Source: JACDEA01 sp963742585 (GTDB lineage Bacteria > Actinomycetota > Acidimicrobiia > Acidimicrobiales > JACDEA01). From it: DNA of 64,000 bases. The stretch is taken from assembly GCA_963742585.1 (NCBI GenBank), contig CAVUMI010000009.1:682001-746000 (forward strand), read 5' to 3'. The notes under the pieces were generated by a model. It searched no databases. It was given only the letters and a program-made list of their open reading frames with translations, and had not been told where the DNA came from. A program made the translations under genes and the position numbers. This document shows, piece by piece, positions 9,222-19,400 of this stretch (positions are counted from its first letter, which is position 1; each line of letters begins with the position of its first letter).

Positions 9222-10917
9222 ATGCGGATGTCGGCGCTGGTCCTTGCGAACTCGCCGCGATGCTCCGGCCGACGCGGAGGCCGTCAGTCACCAACTCCTT
9301 CTGCGGGCCGGCTACATGCGGCGGGTCTCCGCCGGCGTCTACGCGCTGCTGCCGCTCGGGCTCCGCGTCCTGCGCAACATCGAGGGCATCGTGCGGCGAC
9401 GAGATGGACGCCGTCGGTGGCCAGGAACTCCTGCTGCCGGTGCTGCAACCGCTCGGTCTTTGGGAGCAGTCCGGGCGGCGTCACTCTGCTCGACGACGCC
9501 TACGCCGCGTTGTACGTCGAGGGCACGGGGGGCCAGTTCGTGCTCGGGCCGACCCACGAAGAGGTCGTCACCGCTGTCGTCGGGGCCGAGATCGAGAGCT
9601 ACCGGGATGTCCCCAGGCTCGTGTACCAGGTGGCGGCCAAGTTCCGCGACGAGGCCAGGCCCCGTTTTGGCCTCGTGCGCGGTCGCGAGTTCCTGATGAA
9701 GGACGCCTACAGCTTCGACGCCGACCCTGAGGCGAATGGCGGCCACCTACGCCGCCGTCGTCGCGGCATACCGCCGCATGCTCGAAGCGTGCCAGCTCGA
9801 AGTCGTGCCGGTCGAGGCGTCTTCGGGCGCCTTCGGCGGCGCCGTCAACCACGAGTTCATGGTTCCGAGCGCCGTGGGCGAGGACCAATTCGCCCGCTGC
9901 CCGAGCTGTGCCTTATGCGGCCAACCTCGAGGTCGGGCGGCCGTCCCGCACCGCAGACGCTCCTCGGGCTGCCGGACGCGCATGGAGGAACACCACACGC
10001 CCGGCCGGCCCGGCGTCGAGGCGGTCGTCGAGTACTTCGCGGATCAGGGCCTTACCGCAGCCGGCATGCTCAAGTGCATCGCGTTCCTCGACGCCGACGG
10101 GCCCGTTGGTCGCGCTGGTGCCCGGTGACCGCGAGGTGATGCCCAGCGCGGGATGGCGGGTGTTCGCCGACGACGACTTTGCCGCCAACCCGGAACTGGT
10201 GAAGGGCTACATCGGGCCCATGGGGCTCCAAGCCAAGGGCGTCCGGGTGGTCGCCGACGTGGCCACGAACTTCAACCGCTACTGGGCCACGGGCGCCAAC
10301 AAGCCCGATCATCACGTGACCGGCGCGGTGCTCGGTCGAGACTTCACCATCGACGAATGGGCGCCGCTCACCGCATATCGGGCCGGCGATCCGTGCCCCA
10401 GCTGCGGCGCGGCGTCTTGAGCTGGTTCAGTCGGTCGAGGTGGCGCACGCGTTCCAGCTGGGAGACCGATACTCGGCGCGGCTTGCCGGCGGGCACGTTT
10501 CGCGCCGAAGTCAGGGCGAGGAGCAGGCCTTCTGGATGGGCTGCTATGGCGTCGGGCTCAGCCGGCTCGTGGCGGTCATTGCCGAGGCCCATCACGACGA
10601 CGCGGGCCTGGTCTGGCCTGCGTCGGTTTCTCCGTTCGCCGTCCATGTGATTGCCCTCCGGGGCGTCGAAGCGCAGGCCGAGCGAGCTGTACGACCGCCT
10701 GATGGCGGCGGGTGTCGCGGTGCTCTACGACGATCGCGAGGTCTCGGCCGGCGTGAAATTCGCCGACGCCGACCTCATAGGCGTGCCGACACAGCTCGTC
10801 GTCGGCGCCCGCGGGCTGGCCAATGGCGTGGTCGAGCGCAAGGACCGGGCCACCGGAGCACGCAGCGAAGTCCCCGTCGAAAGCGGCCAGTTCAGCGCTA
10901 TAATCGTCCGTCGCTGA
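9222..10917 (+). CDS. proS: Prolyl-tRNA synthetase, bacterial type with editing insertion
   Basis: Second, unrelated-subtype ProRS. The N-terminus MRMSALVL then RTRRDAPADAEAVSHQLLLRA, motif 2 LGPTHEEVVTAV and FRDEARPRFGLVRGREFLMKDAYSF, an insertion domain with GMLKCIAFLDADGP, VALVPGDREV and KGYIGPMGL, motif 3 QAFWMGCYGVGLSRLVAVIAE, and the anticodon-binding domain ending VPTQLVVGARGL follow the ProS type-1 order. Total span (565 codons) is normal. At least eight frame changes (near 9244, 9400, 9475, 9735, 9905, 10105, 10430, 10675) interrupt it. Such density could mean a pseudogene, but essential genes nearby show the same pattern, so sequence errors are the simpler reading. Confidence 0.85.
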
Positions 10918-10918
10918 C

Positions 10919-10934
10919 CCGGCCAATTGGCCGG
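10919..10934. promoter_or_regulatory. 16 bp perfect palindrome in the rimP leader
   Basis: CCGGCCAATTGGCCGG directly follows the second proS stop. Together with the downstream terminator-like hairpin it could form a leader structure or an operator; nothing in the sequence decides between them. Confidence 0.4.
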
Positions 10935-10977
10935 TGAAGTGCGTAGGTGGTGTTCCGGTTCGACCGGGGGATGTTGG

Positions 10978-11004
10978 AACGTGGGCAGTTTGCCCACGTT
11001 TTTT
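10978..11004 (+). terminator. Intrinsic terminator upstream of rimP
   Basis: AACGTGGGCA and TGCCCACGTT form a perfect 10 bp stem with a GTT loop, followed directly by TTTT (six consecutive T in all). This is the best intrinsic terminator in the window. It ends the proS transcript or acts as an attenuator ahead of the rimP-nusA-infB operon. Confidence 0.8.
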
Positions 11005-11034
11005 GTTCGGTCCTTGACGTGGAGGAGGTGAGTG

Positions 11035-11536
11035 ATGGGTCAGATCGAGATGGTGCGCGAGCTGGTTGAGCCCGTGCTCGCCGCTGAAGGGCTCGAGCTG
11101 TTCGATTGCGAGCTCAAGCCGGGCCTCCTCCGCGTCACCGTCGACGCTCCTGGCGGCGTGAACATCGACCGCCTGGGCCAGCTGAGCCAGCGGCTCTCCC
11201 GCCTGCTCGACGAGCGCGACCCGATCGCGAGCCACTACACGCTCGAGGTCTCGAGCCCTGGACTGGAGCGGTCGCTGCGCACGCCCGAGCACTTCCGCAA
11301 GGCGGTGGGCACCACGATCACAATCCGCACGCGTGGCGAGGTCGAGGGCGACCGCCGCGTGCAGGGCGTCCTCGACAGCGCCGACGACGAGGGCGTCGTC
11401 TTGGCGGGCGCCGCATCACCTATGACCAGATCGACCGGGCCCGCACCGTCTTCGATTGGGGCGGGCAACCCCAGCCGGGGGAGCAGGCCGGGTCAAACAA
11501 CCGGGCAAATCAACCCAGAAGAAGGCAGTTTCATGA
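11035..11536 (+). CDS. rimP: Ribosome maturation factor RimP
   Basis: Needed for 30S subunit maturation. The N-terminal domain is clear: VEPVLAAEGLELFDCELKP, VDAPGGVNIDRLGQLSQRLSRLLDE and LEVSSPGLERSLRTPEHF. The C-terminal domain is split by shifts near 11412 (before RRITYDQIDRARTVFDW) and near 11460; the last frame ends PGKSTQKKAVS with a TGA at 11534-11536 overlapping the nusA ATG. A GTG at 11032 or ATG at 11035 can start it; GGAGGAGG at 11021-11028 is the ribosome-binding site. First gene of the classic rimP-nusA-ylxR-infB operon. Confidence 0.92.
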
Positions 11537-12753
11537 AAGACACCTTCGCCTTCATGGAGGCGTTGCAGCAGATAGCCACCGACAAGCAGATCGCTCCCGA
11601 GGTATTGCTCGACGCGCTCGCGAATGCGCTGGTCGCCGCGTACAAGCGAATGCCGAATGCGGCCGAGGAGGCCGTCGTCACCGTCGATCCCGACTCCGGC
11701 GACATCCGCGTGTACGCGCAGGAGCTCGACGAGGACGGCAACGTCACCCGGGAGTGGGACGACACCCCGGACGACTTCGGCCGCATCGCCGCCCAGACCG
11801 CCAAGCAAGTGATCCTCCAGCGGATCCGTGAGGTCGAACGCGACCAGAAGTACGAGGAGTACGCCGGCCGCGAAGGCGACATCGTCACCGGCATCATCCA
11901 GCAGAGCGACAACCGCTACACGTTGCTCGACCTGGGCAAGGTCGAGGCGCTGCTGCCGCAGGCCGAGCAGGTTCCCTACGAGCGCTACGAGCACGGCGCC
12001 CGGCTCAAGGCGTACATCGTCGAGGTTCGCAAGACCACCAAGGGCCCGCAGATCGTCGTCAGCCGCACGCACCCCGGCCTCATCAAGCGGCTGTTCGAGC
12101 TCGAGGTTCCCGAGATCGGCAGCGGCGTGGTCGAGATCAAGGCGGCGGCCCGCGAGCCGGGTCACCGCACGAAGATCGCGGTGTGGTCGAACGATGCCAA
12201 CGTCGATCCCGTCGGCGCATGCGTCGGTGCCCGCGGCGCCCGTGTCCGCATGGTCACCAACGAACTGCGCGGCGAGAAGGTCGACATCGTCGAGTTCTCC
12301 GAGGAGCCGGCCGACTTCGTGATGCGCGCGCTGCAGCCGGCCCGGGTCAAGGAGGTCAGGCTCGACGAGGAGACGGGCAAGGCCACCGTCATCGTGCACG
12401 ACTTCCAGCTCTCGCTGGCCATCGGCAAGGAGGGCCAGAACGCCCGGCTCGCCGCTCGCCTCACCGGCTGGGGGATCGACATCAAGAGCGAGACCCAGCT
12501 CGCCGAGGAGGAAGCCGCCTACGCCAACCAGGACTGGGCCGAGGGCGAGTGGGTCACCGACGACTCCGGCGAGATGGTGTGGGTGCCGGCCGAAGGCGGC
12601 GAAGCCGTCTCCGCCGACACGTGGGCGCACGGCGACACAGGCGAGGTCGGAGGCGAAGCCGGAGACGGAGCCGAGGTGATAGAGGCGGCTCCGCCGCAGT
12701 CGTTGCGGCTACCGACGAAAGCCGCCGAGTCACACCGACACGCTGAGCGCTGA
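11533..12753 (+). CDS. nusA: Transcription termination/antitermination factor NusA
   Basis: Binds RNA polymerase and nascent RNA to modulate pausing and termination. About 406 residues: N-terminal polymerase-binding domain (ALQQIATDKQIAPEVLLDAL), S1 domain (REGDIVTGIIQQSDNRYTLLDLGKVEALLP), KH1 (DPVGACVGARGARVRMV) and KH2 (LAIGKEGQNARLAARLTGW). An acidic tail follows. It is in one frame throughout its conserved part; the extreme C-terminus after ~12680 may be distorted by an indel. Start ATG overlaps the rimP stop (ATGA). Confidence 0.96.
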   Translation: MKDTFAFMEALQQIATDKQIAPEVLLDALANALVAAYKRMPNAAEEAVVTVDPDSGDIRVYAQELDEDGNVTREWDDTPDDFGRIAAQTAKQVILQRIREVERDQKYEEYAGREGDIVTGIIQQSDNRYTLLDLGKVEALLPQAEQVPYERYEHGARLKAYIVEVRKTTKGPQIVVSRTHPGLIKRLFELEVPEIGSGVVEIKAAAREPGHRTKIAVWSNDANVDPVGACVGARGARVRMVTNELRGEKVDIVEFSEEPADFVMRALQPARVKEVRLDEETGKATVIVHDFQLSLAIGKEGQNARLAARLTGWGIDIKSETQLAEEEAAYANQDWAEGEWVTDDSGEMVWVPAEGGEAVSADTWAHGDTGEVGGEAGDGAEVIEAAPPQSLRLPTKAAESHRHAER

Positions 12754-13049
12754 GCCTGGACCGGCGCCGGAACCGCACCGAGGAGACTCCCGCATAGAGC
12801 GCACGTGCATCGGGTGCCGCCGGTCGGCGGCGCCCGAGGAACTGGTTCGGGTCGTGCGCATGCCCGACGGAACATTGCGACTCGGGACGGACGTTGCCCG
12901 GTCGCGGCGCCTGGTTGTGCCTAGGGAGTCCGAGTTGTCTCGAGGCAGCCAGGCGCAAGGACGCATTCAGCCGCTCGCTGCGAGCGCCGGTCAGCGCCGC
13001 TGCAGTCGCTGAACTTTCGGAGGCTGCTGGCAGGCGTGTGCGAGGATAG
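12754..13049 (+). CDS. ylxR: YlxR/RnpM family RNA-binding protein
   Basis: Small DUF448 protein of the nusA-infB operon (in Bacillus it modulates RNase P). Seen are RTCIGCRRSAAPEELVRVV and DGTLRLGTDVAR, then after a one-base frame change near 12900 GRGAWLCLG, CLEAARRKDAFSRSLRAPV, ending at TAG 13047-13049. This matches the family (CxGC motif, GRGAY-like motif). No normal start codon is visible in frame, so the start is unresolved; it probably overlaps or abuts the nusA end. Confidence 0.8.
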
Positions 13050-13100
13050 AGAGTTGCACTACGGCGCAAAAGCCGACCAACGAAGGGATTGAAGTAGCAG

Positions 13101-15968
13101 TTGCCCAAGAAGATCCGGGTCTACGAGCTCGCACGCGAGCTCGGGCTGACGAACAAAGAGGCACTCGACCTGTGCGAGGCGCTCGGCATCGGCGTGAAGA
13201 GCCACTCGTCGAGCATCGAGGACGCGCAGGCCGATCGCGTTCGTCGTAAGGCCGACGCCGAGGGTCTGCGCCGTGAGGTGCAGCCCGAAGAGCCGGCTCC
13301 GGTCAAGAAGGCAACCGCGAAGAAGGCGGCCGCCCGCTCGTGCCGCCGCCGCGGCCGCGGCAACTGAGGCCGAGGCGCCTGCCGCTTGAGCGCCCGCCGC
13401 TGACGCGCCGGTAGCCGCTGCGCAGGCGCCGTCCACCGCGCCCGCGGCCGCGCCGCCCGTCGAGCCGCCGGCGCCCGCCGACTGCGCCCAGCCGTGCGTG
13501 ATCCCCGCCTCATCACCAGCCGGCCGGCCAGCGAGCAGCCCGAGTTCCACGACACCCGCGAGATCCGCGAGCCGCGTGAGGTGCGAGAGTCCGCGAGCCG
13601 CGGCCCCGTCCGGCGCCGACCGCCGGCGCCGCACCGCCGGCGGCGGCCGCGAGCGCCAAGCCCGCCGCTGCTCCCGTACCCACCGAGGAGCCGGCGGCCC
13701 CGCCGCTCAGCGCGAGCGGCAAGCCCATCCCGCCCCCGCCCGGCGCGCCGCCGCGCTCGGCCAGCGGCAAGCCGATTCCTCCGCCTCCCGGTATGGGTGG
13801 CCGCTCCGGCGGTGCCGGTGGCGGCGTACCGCGGCCCTCCGGCGGCGTGCCCCGCCCCGGCGGCCGTCCCGGTGGTCCGGGCACCGGAACCGGCGGTGCC
13901 TGGCGGCGCCGGCGGCGGTCGCACCGGTGGCTTCGCCAGCCGCGGCGGACCCTCGGCTACCTATGGCGCGCCCCGCACCGGCGGCGGTCCCGGTTACGGC
14001 GGCCGACCCGGTGGCCGGCGGTCCCGGCGGTGGCGGTGGCCCCGGTGGTGCCTTCGGACGCGGTGGTGGTCCCGGCGGCCGTGGCCGTCCGCCGCAACGC
14101 CGGCGTCGTCGGCGTCGCACCGAGGACGAGCTCGAGCCCACCGCGCTCACGCACTACGTGCCGTCCACCGCGTCGGTGCCCGAAGGCGAGGTCATCATCG
14201 AACGCGGGTCCACCGCGCAGGACGTCGGGCCGAAGCTGAACCGTTCGGCGGCCGACGTCGTGCGCTTCCTGCTGCAGCAGGGCGAGATGGTGACGGCCAC
14301 GATGTCGCTGTCCGACGACGCCATCGAGCTGTTCGCCGCCGAGATCGGCGCCAAGATCCGCTTCGTCGAGCCCGGCCAGGAGAAGGAAGCCGAGCTCCAG
14401 GCCAAGTACTTCGAGGACGACGAGGAGGAGGACGAGAGCCTGCTCCGCCCGCGCCCACCGGTCATCACGGTGATGGGCCACGTCGACCACGGCAAGACGC
14501 TGCTGCTCGACAAGATCCGCGAGGCCAACGTGGTTGTCCGGCGAGGCCGGCGGCATCACCCAGCACATCGGCGCGTACCAGGCCGAGCGCGACGGCAAGC
14601 TCATCACGTTCATCGACACACCGGGCCACGAGGCGTTCACCGCCATGCGGCGCGCGGGGCGCGCAGGTCACCGACATCGTCGTGCTGGTCGTGGCCGCCG
14701 ACGACGGCGTCATGCCCCAGACGGTCGAGGCCATCAACCACGCCAAGGCGGCCGACGTGCCGATCGTCGTGGCCGTCAACAAGATCGACCGCGAGGACGC
14801 CAACCCGCAGCGGGTAATGCAGCAGCTCGCCGAGCACGGCCTCGTCCCCGAGGCCTGGCAGGGCGACACGATCATGGTCGAGGTGTCCGCGCTCCAGAGC
14901 CTGGGCGTCGACGACCTGCTCGAGCAGTTGCTGATCCTGGCTGAGGTCGAGGAGCTGCGAGCCAATCCCGAGGGCAAGGCCCGCGGCACGGTGCTCGAAG
15001 CCAACCTCGACGTCGGCCGCGGGCCGATGGCCACCGTCATCGTCGAGAGCGGCACGCTCCGCGTCGGCGATCCGATCGTCGCCGGAGCCGCTTGGGGCCG
15101 GGTCCGCGCCCTGGTCGACGACAAGGGCGACAACATCAAAGAAGCGCTGCCGTCGATGCCGGTGCAGGTACTCGGGTTCACCGAGGTGCCGACCGCGGGT
15201 GACGAGTTCCGCGTCACCGACGCCGACAAGACCGCCCGCACCATCGGCGAGACGCGCGAGCACCGATTCCGGGTGTCGGGCATGACGCCGAGCTCATCGG
15301 TGCTGAGCAGCGGCGCCAAGCTCGAGGACATCTTCGAGCAGATCCAGCGGGGCGAGACCGCCACGCTGAACATGATCCTCAAGACCGACGTGCAGGGTTC
15401 GCTCGAAGCGCTCACGCAGAGCCTGAAGAAGCTCGAGCGCGACGACGTCAAGCTCAACTTCGTCCACAGCGCAGTGGGCGGTATCAGCGAGAACGATGTG
15501 CAGCTGGCGGCGACGTCCAACGCCACGATCATCGGCTTCAACGTGCGACCGGATCGCAAGGCCCGTGAGCTGGCGGCCCACTCCAACGTCGAGATGCGCA
15601 CCTACGAGATCATCTACCAGGTCCTCGAAGACATCGAGAAGGCCATGGTCGGCATGCTGGCGCCCGAGTACGAGGAGGTCGTTACCGGTGACGCCGAGGT
15701 GCGAGTCGTCTACAGCGTGCCGAGGGTCGGCAAGGTCGCCGGCTGCATGGTCCAGAACGGCGTCATCACCCGCGGCTCGAAGGTCCGCTTCCTGCGCGAC
15801 GGCACGATCATCTGGAAGGGCGCGATCAACTCGCTCCGGCGGTTCAAGGACGACGCCCGCGAGGTGGCGGCCGGCTTCGAGTGCGGCATCGGCCTCAGCG
15901 ACTTCCAAGACCTCCGCGAGGGCGACATCATCGAAACCTTCGAAGAACGCGAGATCCCCCGTACCTAA
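13101..15968 (+). CDS. infB: Translation initiation factor IF-2
   Basis: GTPase that delivers initiator tRNA to the 30S subunit. TTG start at 13101 gives KIRVYELARELGLTNKEALDL (IF2N domain), then a long Ala/Pro/Gly/Arg-rich linker (about 13310-14100, several frame changes), a second IF2N domain (SADVVRFLLQQGEMVTATMSL) and the G domain: VMGHVDHGKT (G1), GITQHIGAY (switch I), DTPGHEAFT (G3), VNKID (G4) and VSAL (G5). Domains II-IV run to EERE at the TAA 15966-15968. Shifts at about 14535 and 14660 in the G domain are single-base insertions by comparison with the family. Confidence 0.95.
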
Positions 15969-15975
15969 GTACAGC

Positions 15976-16276
15976 GTGCATGTAGGCAGTCGATTCGGTT
16001 CGAAGTCTGCGGGATGCCGGTCTGTCGCACTCGTTGAAGGAGAAGCGGGCGGTGATCAAGCCGATCGTCGAGGGGGCCAAGCGGCGGTTCGGGGTCGCGG
16101 CGGCCGAGGTGGCACACCAAGACACCTGGCAGCGGGCAGACTTGGGGGTGGCGGCAGTCGCCGCCACGGCAGGTCACGTCGAGGAGGTGCTCGACGAGGT
16201 GGAGCGCTTCGTGTGGTCGCATCCAGAGGTCGAGGTGTTGTCGGCCCACCGCAGCTGGGTTGATCTCGATGCCTGA
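15976..16276 (+). CDS. DUF503 family protein
   Basis: About 100 residues of the ferredoxin-like DUF503 family (YlxP in Bacillus), found between infB and rbfA in many Gram-positive genomes. GTG at 15976 gives VHVG; after a lost base near 15988 the frame continues SLRDAGLSHSLKEKRAVI, RFGVAAAEVAHQDTWQRADLG and ends VLSAHRSWVDLDA. The SLKEKR motif and the operon position support the call. Its stop overlaps the rbfA start by eight bases. Function unknown; a role linked to ribosome assembly is suggested only by context. Confidence 0.85.
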
Positions 16277-16611
16277 TCGGCGCTATCCGCGGACGGCGCG
16301 GGTGAACCAAGTGCTCCGCGAAGTTGTGGCCGACGCGCTCGAGCGGGTGTCGGACGAGGACGAGCGCCTGCTGCTCGTGACGGTCACCGCCATCGAGGTC
16401 GACCCCGACCTTCGCCGCGCCACGCGTCTTCTACGCGTCACGCCAGGACGGCGTGAAGGAGGCGCTGGACGAGCAGCGGGTGCGGCTGCAGGCCGCCATC
16501 GGCCGCCAGGTGCGGCTCAAGCGCACGCCCCAGCTTTCCTTCATGCCTGATCCTGCGGTATCCAGTGGAGAGCAGGTGGAGTCGATCCTCCGCACAGCTC
16601 CATGCCAATGA
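16269..16611 (+). CDS. rbfA: Ribosome-binding factor A
   Basis: Assists late 30S maturation (16S rRNA 5' end). ATG at 16269 gives MPDRRYPRTARVNQVLREVVADALERV, then VTVTAIEVDPDLRRA; after a frame change near 16425 it continues VFYASRQDGVKEALDEQRVRL, AIGRQVRLKRTPQLSFMPD and ends at TGA 16609-16611. The KH-like fold segments and the RTPxLxFxxD motif are classic RbfA. The stop overlaps the next gene's ATG (16608). Confidence 0.92.
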
Positions 16612-17601
16612 TCCGGACTGACGACCTCGACAAGGCGGTGGCGGCAATCAGCCGACGCCGACTCGATCGCGCTGGCGTGTCACGTGGGCCCCGACGGCGA
16701 CGCGCTCGGTTCGATGCTCGCGCTTCCACCACCTCTGCCGAGCGCACGGCAAGGCATCGATCGCGTCGTTTCCCGGAGCCGTTCGTCGTGGCGCCGCACT
16801 ACCTGTTCCTGCCCGGGCTCGACACCCTTACCAAGCCGGCCGACTTCCCGGCGGCGCCCGACGTGATGGTCACCTTCGACTGCGGTTCGATGGATCGACT
16901 CGGTGGGCTGGCCGTGGCGGCCGGCAACGCGCGGCGAGCTCATCGTCCTCGATCACCACGTGAGCAACACGCTGCTACGGCTCGATCAATGTGGTCGACC
17001 CGAAGCGGCCGCCACCGCGGTCGTCGTGCGCCGGCTCGCCCATCGACCTCGGCTGGCCGCTGAACCGCGCCGCCGCGTTGTGCATCTACACCGGCGCTGG
17101 TCACCGACACCGGTCGGTTCCAGTACTCGAACACCACTCCCGACGTTTTCGGGCTGGCCCAGGAGCTATCGACGTTCGACCTCCCGATTGCCGAGATCAC
17201 CCGCCAGCTGTTCGAGGAGCACCGGTTCGCGTATCTGCAGCTGGTGGCCGCGTGTCTCGCGCGCGCCACGCTCGACACCGAGCTTGGCGTTCGTCGCCAG
17301 CTGGATCACCGCCGATGATCTCGAGCAGTTCGGCGTCGAGATCGAGGAGACCGAAGGCATGATCGATCTCGTCCGCCGGGCCGCCGAGGCCGAGGTGGCA
17401 TGCATCCTCAAGGAGACGCCCGAAGGCATCCGGGTGTCGTTGCGTTCACTGTCGAAGGTCGACGTCGCTGCGCTGGCCGGCTCGATTCGGCGGCGGCGGG
17501 CACCGTTACGCGGCGGGCTTCACCGCGCCGGGCACCGTCGAGAGCGTGCTGGCCGCGATCAAGGCCGCGGTGCGTGAAACCCTGCGCAACCCGGAGCGTG
17601 A
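16608..17601 (+). CDS. nrnA: DHH/DHHA1 phosphoesterase, NrnA-like oligoribonuclease/pAp phosphatase
   Basis: Degrades short RNA oligomers and 3'-phosphoadenosine 5'-phosphate. Segments in three frames join in order: HVGPDGDALGSMLAL (motif I), VMVTFDCGSMDRLG, LIVLDHHVSN (DHH motif), LCIYTALVTDTGRFQYSNT, ITRQLFEEHRFAYLQL, and the DHHA1 end FGGGGHRYAAGFT with GTVESVLAAIKAAVRETL. Shifts occur near 16650, 16940, 17100, 17290 and 17490. The end overlaps the truB GTG start. Its place in the rbfA-truB interval is the usual one in Gram-positives. Confidence 0.87.
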
Positions 17602-18454
17602 TCGACGGACTGGTCGTCGTCGACAAACCGGCGGGCTGGACGAGCCATGACGTCGTTGCCCGTTGCCGCAAGATCTTCGGTCAGAAGCGAGTCGGGCCAC
17701 TCAGGCACGCTCGATCCCGATGCCACCGGCGTGCTGCTGGTCGGGCTCGGGTCGGGTCACCCGCCTGCTTCGCTTCCTGACCGCGCTGCCAAAGTCGTAC
17801 GTCGGCGAGGTGGTGTTGGGAGCGACCACGAACACGCTCGACGACAGCGGCGATGTGTTGGAGCGGTTCGACATGAGCGCGGTCACGCTCGGCCGATGTC
17901 AAGCGGCGGCGACGGCGTTCGTCGGCGACATCGAGCAGATCCCGCCCATGGTGTCGGCCGTCAAGGTCGGCGGCCGCCGCCTGCACGAAATGGCGCGGAA
18001 GGGCGAGGAGGTCGTGCGCGAGCCGCGCCCGGTCACCGTTCACCGCTTCACGACCAGCGGCCGACCGACCGATCCGGTGGTGTTCGCGATCGAGGTCGAC
18101 TGCTCGTCGGGTACGTACATCCGCACGCTGGCGGCCGACCTCGGCGTCGCGCTGGGTGGGGGAGCGCACCTCCGCAATTTGCGGCGCACCGCGATCGGCT
18201 CGTTCGGCCTCGACGAGGCCACGCCGCTTGGACGACGCTCACGCCCGACGCGCGTGATCGCGCCGGCGACAGCCTGCGTGACTACCCGTCCGCGGTGGTC
18301 GACGCCGACGACGTGGCCGCGGCGCGCCACGGCCGCAAGGTCACCGCCCGCTTCGGCGGGCCGTGGCGCCTGCTCGACGGCGACCAGCGAGCTGATCGCC
18401 GTCTACGAGTACGACCGCCCCGCCGTCGTGCTCCGCCCGGCGAACGAAACGTAA
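17598..18454 (+). CDS. truB: tRNA pseudouridine(55) synthase
   Basis: Makes the T-loop pseudouridine of tRNAs. GTG start, then VIDGLVVVDKPAGWTSHDVV (motif I), HSGTLDPDATGVLLVGLG (catalytic Asp in GTLDPDATG), VKVGGRRLHEMARKGEEV, SSGTYIRTLAADLG and the C-terminal VAARHGRKV region ending RPAVVLRPANET. Frame changes at about 17690, 17755, 18235 and 18385. The stop TAA (18452-18454) also forms the first half of the putative -10 of ribF. Confidence 0.93.
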
Positions 18455-18457
18455 GGT
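18452..18457 (+). promoter_or_regulatory. Putative -10 element for ribF, overlapping the truB stop
   Basis: TAAGGT begins with the truB stop codon and ends 7 bases before the ribF ATG (18465). No Shine-Dalgarno sequence intervenes, which fits a leaderless start. Confidence 0.4.
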
Positions 18458-18464
18458 TCGCGCG

Positions 18465-19400
18465 ATGGAGGTGATCACCGACCCGGGCGGCGTGCCCGAA
18501 CCTGCCGGGAACGGTGCTCACCATCGGCGCGTACGACGGCGTCCACGCCGGCCATCGCGCGCTGATCGCCGACGTGCGTCGCCTGGCCGGCGGAGCGCGA
18601 CTGCGCATCGGCGGTCGTCACCTTCGACCGCCATCCGGCCATGGTCGTGCGACCGGAGTCGGCGCCGAAGCTTCTCACCGACCTCGATCAGAAGCTCGAA
18701 CTGCTCGCCGACACCGGGATCGACTACGCGCTCGTCGTGCACTTCGACGAACAGCGCGCCGCGGAGTCAGCCGAGGACTTCGTCCGCGAGATCCTCGTCG
18801 ACTGTCTTCACGCGCGCGCGGTGGTCGTCGGGCACGACTTCCATTTCGGCAAGGGGCGGCGCGGCAACGTCGCGCTGCTCGCCGAGATGGGCGGTCAGCT
18901 CGGCTTCGACGTGCTCGGGATCCGCCTCATCGAGGACGACGGCGACGCCGGTGTCGTCTACCGAGATCCGCCGGCGGCTCGAGCGAGGGCGACGTCGACG
19001 GCGCCGCCGGAGCTGCTGGGCCGCCCGCACGAGGTCCGCGGCATCGTCGTGCAAGGGTGACGAGCGCGGTCGCCACCTCGGGTACCCGACCGCGAACGTG
19101 GCCGTTCCGGCCGAGATCCAGCTGCCGGCCGACGGCATCTACGCCGGTTGGTACGAGCGCCCCGACGGCGATGTGCACGCCGGCCGCGATCTCACTGGGT
19201 CGCCGGCCCACGTTCTACGACAATGCCGAGGCGTCGCTGCTCGAGGCCTACCTCATCGACTTCGACGGCGATCTCTACGGCGAGCCGGCCAAGGTGCGAT
19301 TCGTCAAGCGGCTGCGAGGTGAGCAGCGGTTCGACTCCGTCGACGCGCTCACCGAGCAGATCGCCCGCGACGTCGACGCCACCCGCGTCGCGCTAGCTGA
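18465..19400 (+). CDS. ribF: Bifunctional riboflavin kinase/FAD synthetase
   Basis: Converts riboflavin to FMN and FAD. N-terminal adenylyltransferase domain: LTIGAYDGVHAGHRALI, VVTFDRHPAMVVRPE, VVVGHDFHFGKGRRGN and a split YSTEIRRRLE; C-terminal kinase domain: GDERGRHLGYPTANVAVP, YAGW, SLGRRPTFYDN and LEAYLIDFDGDLYG. Frame changes near 18510, 18610, 18965, 19055 and 19195. The reading frame has no stop where one is expected; TAG 19394-19396 or TGA 19398-19400 in other frames are the likely true ends, meeting the end of the reverse arfB gene. Confidence 0.9.

Noticed and set aside
9222..10917. Second proS as a pseudogene
   Set aside because: Frame changes are no worse in kind than in recA, infB and miaA; all catalytic motifs are kept, so decay cannot be claimed.
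10918..10977. tRNA-like sequence before rimP (a GGTTCGACC segment; some bacteria have a tRNA here)
   Set aside because: No acceptor or anticodon stem can be built at correct spacing; the segment is too short.
13310..14100. Overlapping open frames in the Pro/Ala/Gly-rich region of infB
   Set aside because: All six frames are open owing to GC bias; they are the IF-2 linker and its shadows.
14520..14670. Programmed frameshift in infB or other genes
   Set aside because: Shifts are at many unrelated sites, lack slippery heptamers and stimulatory structures, and go in both directions.
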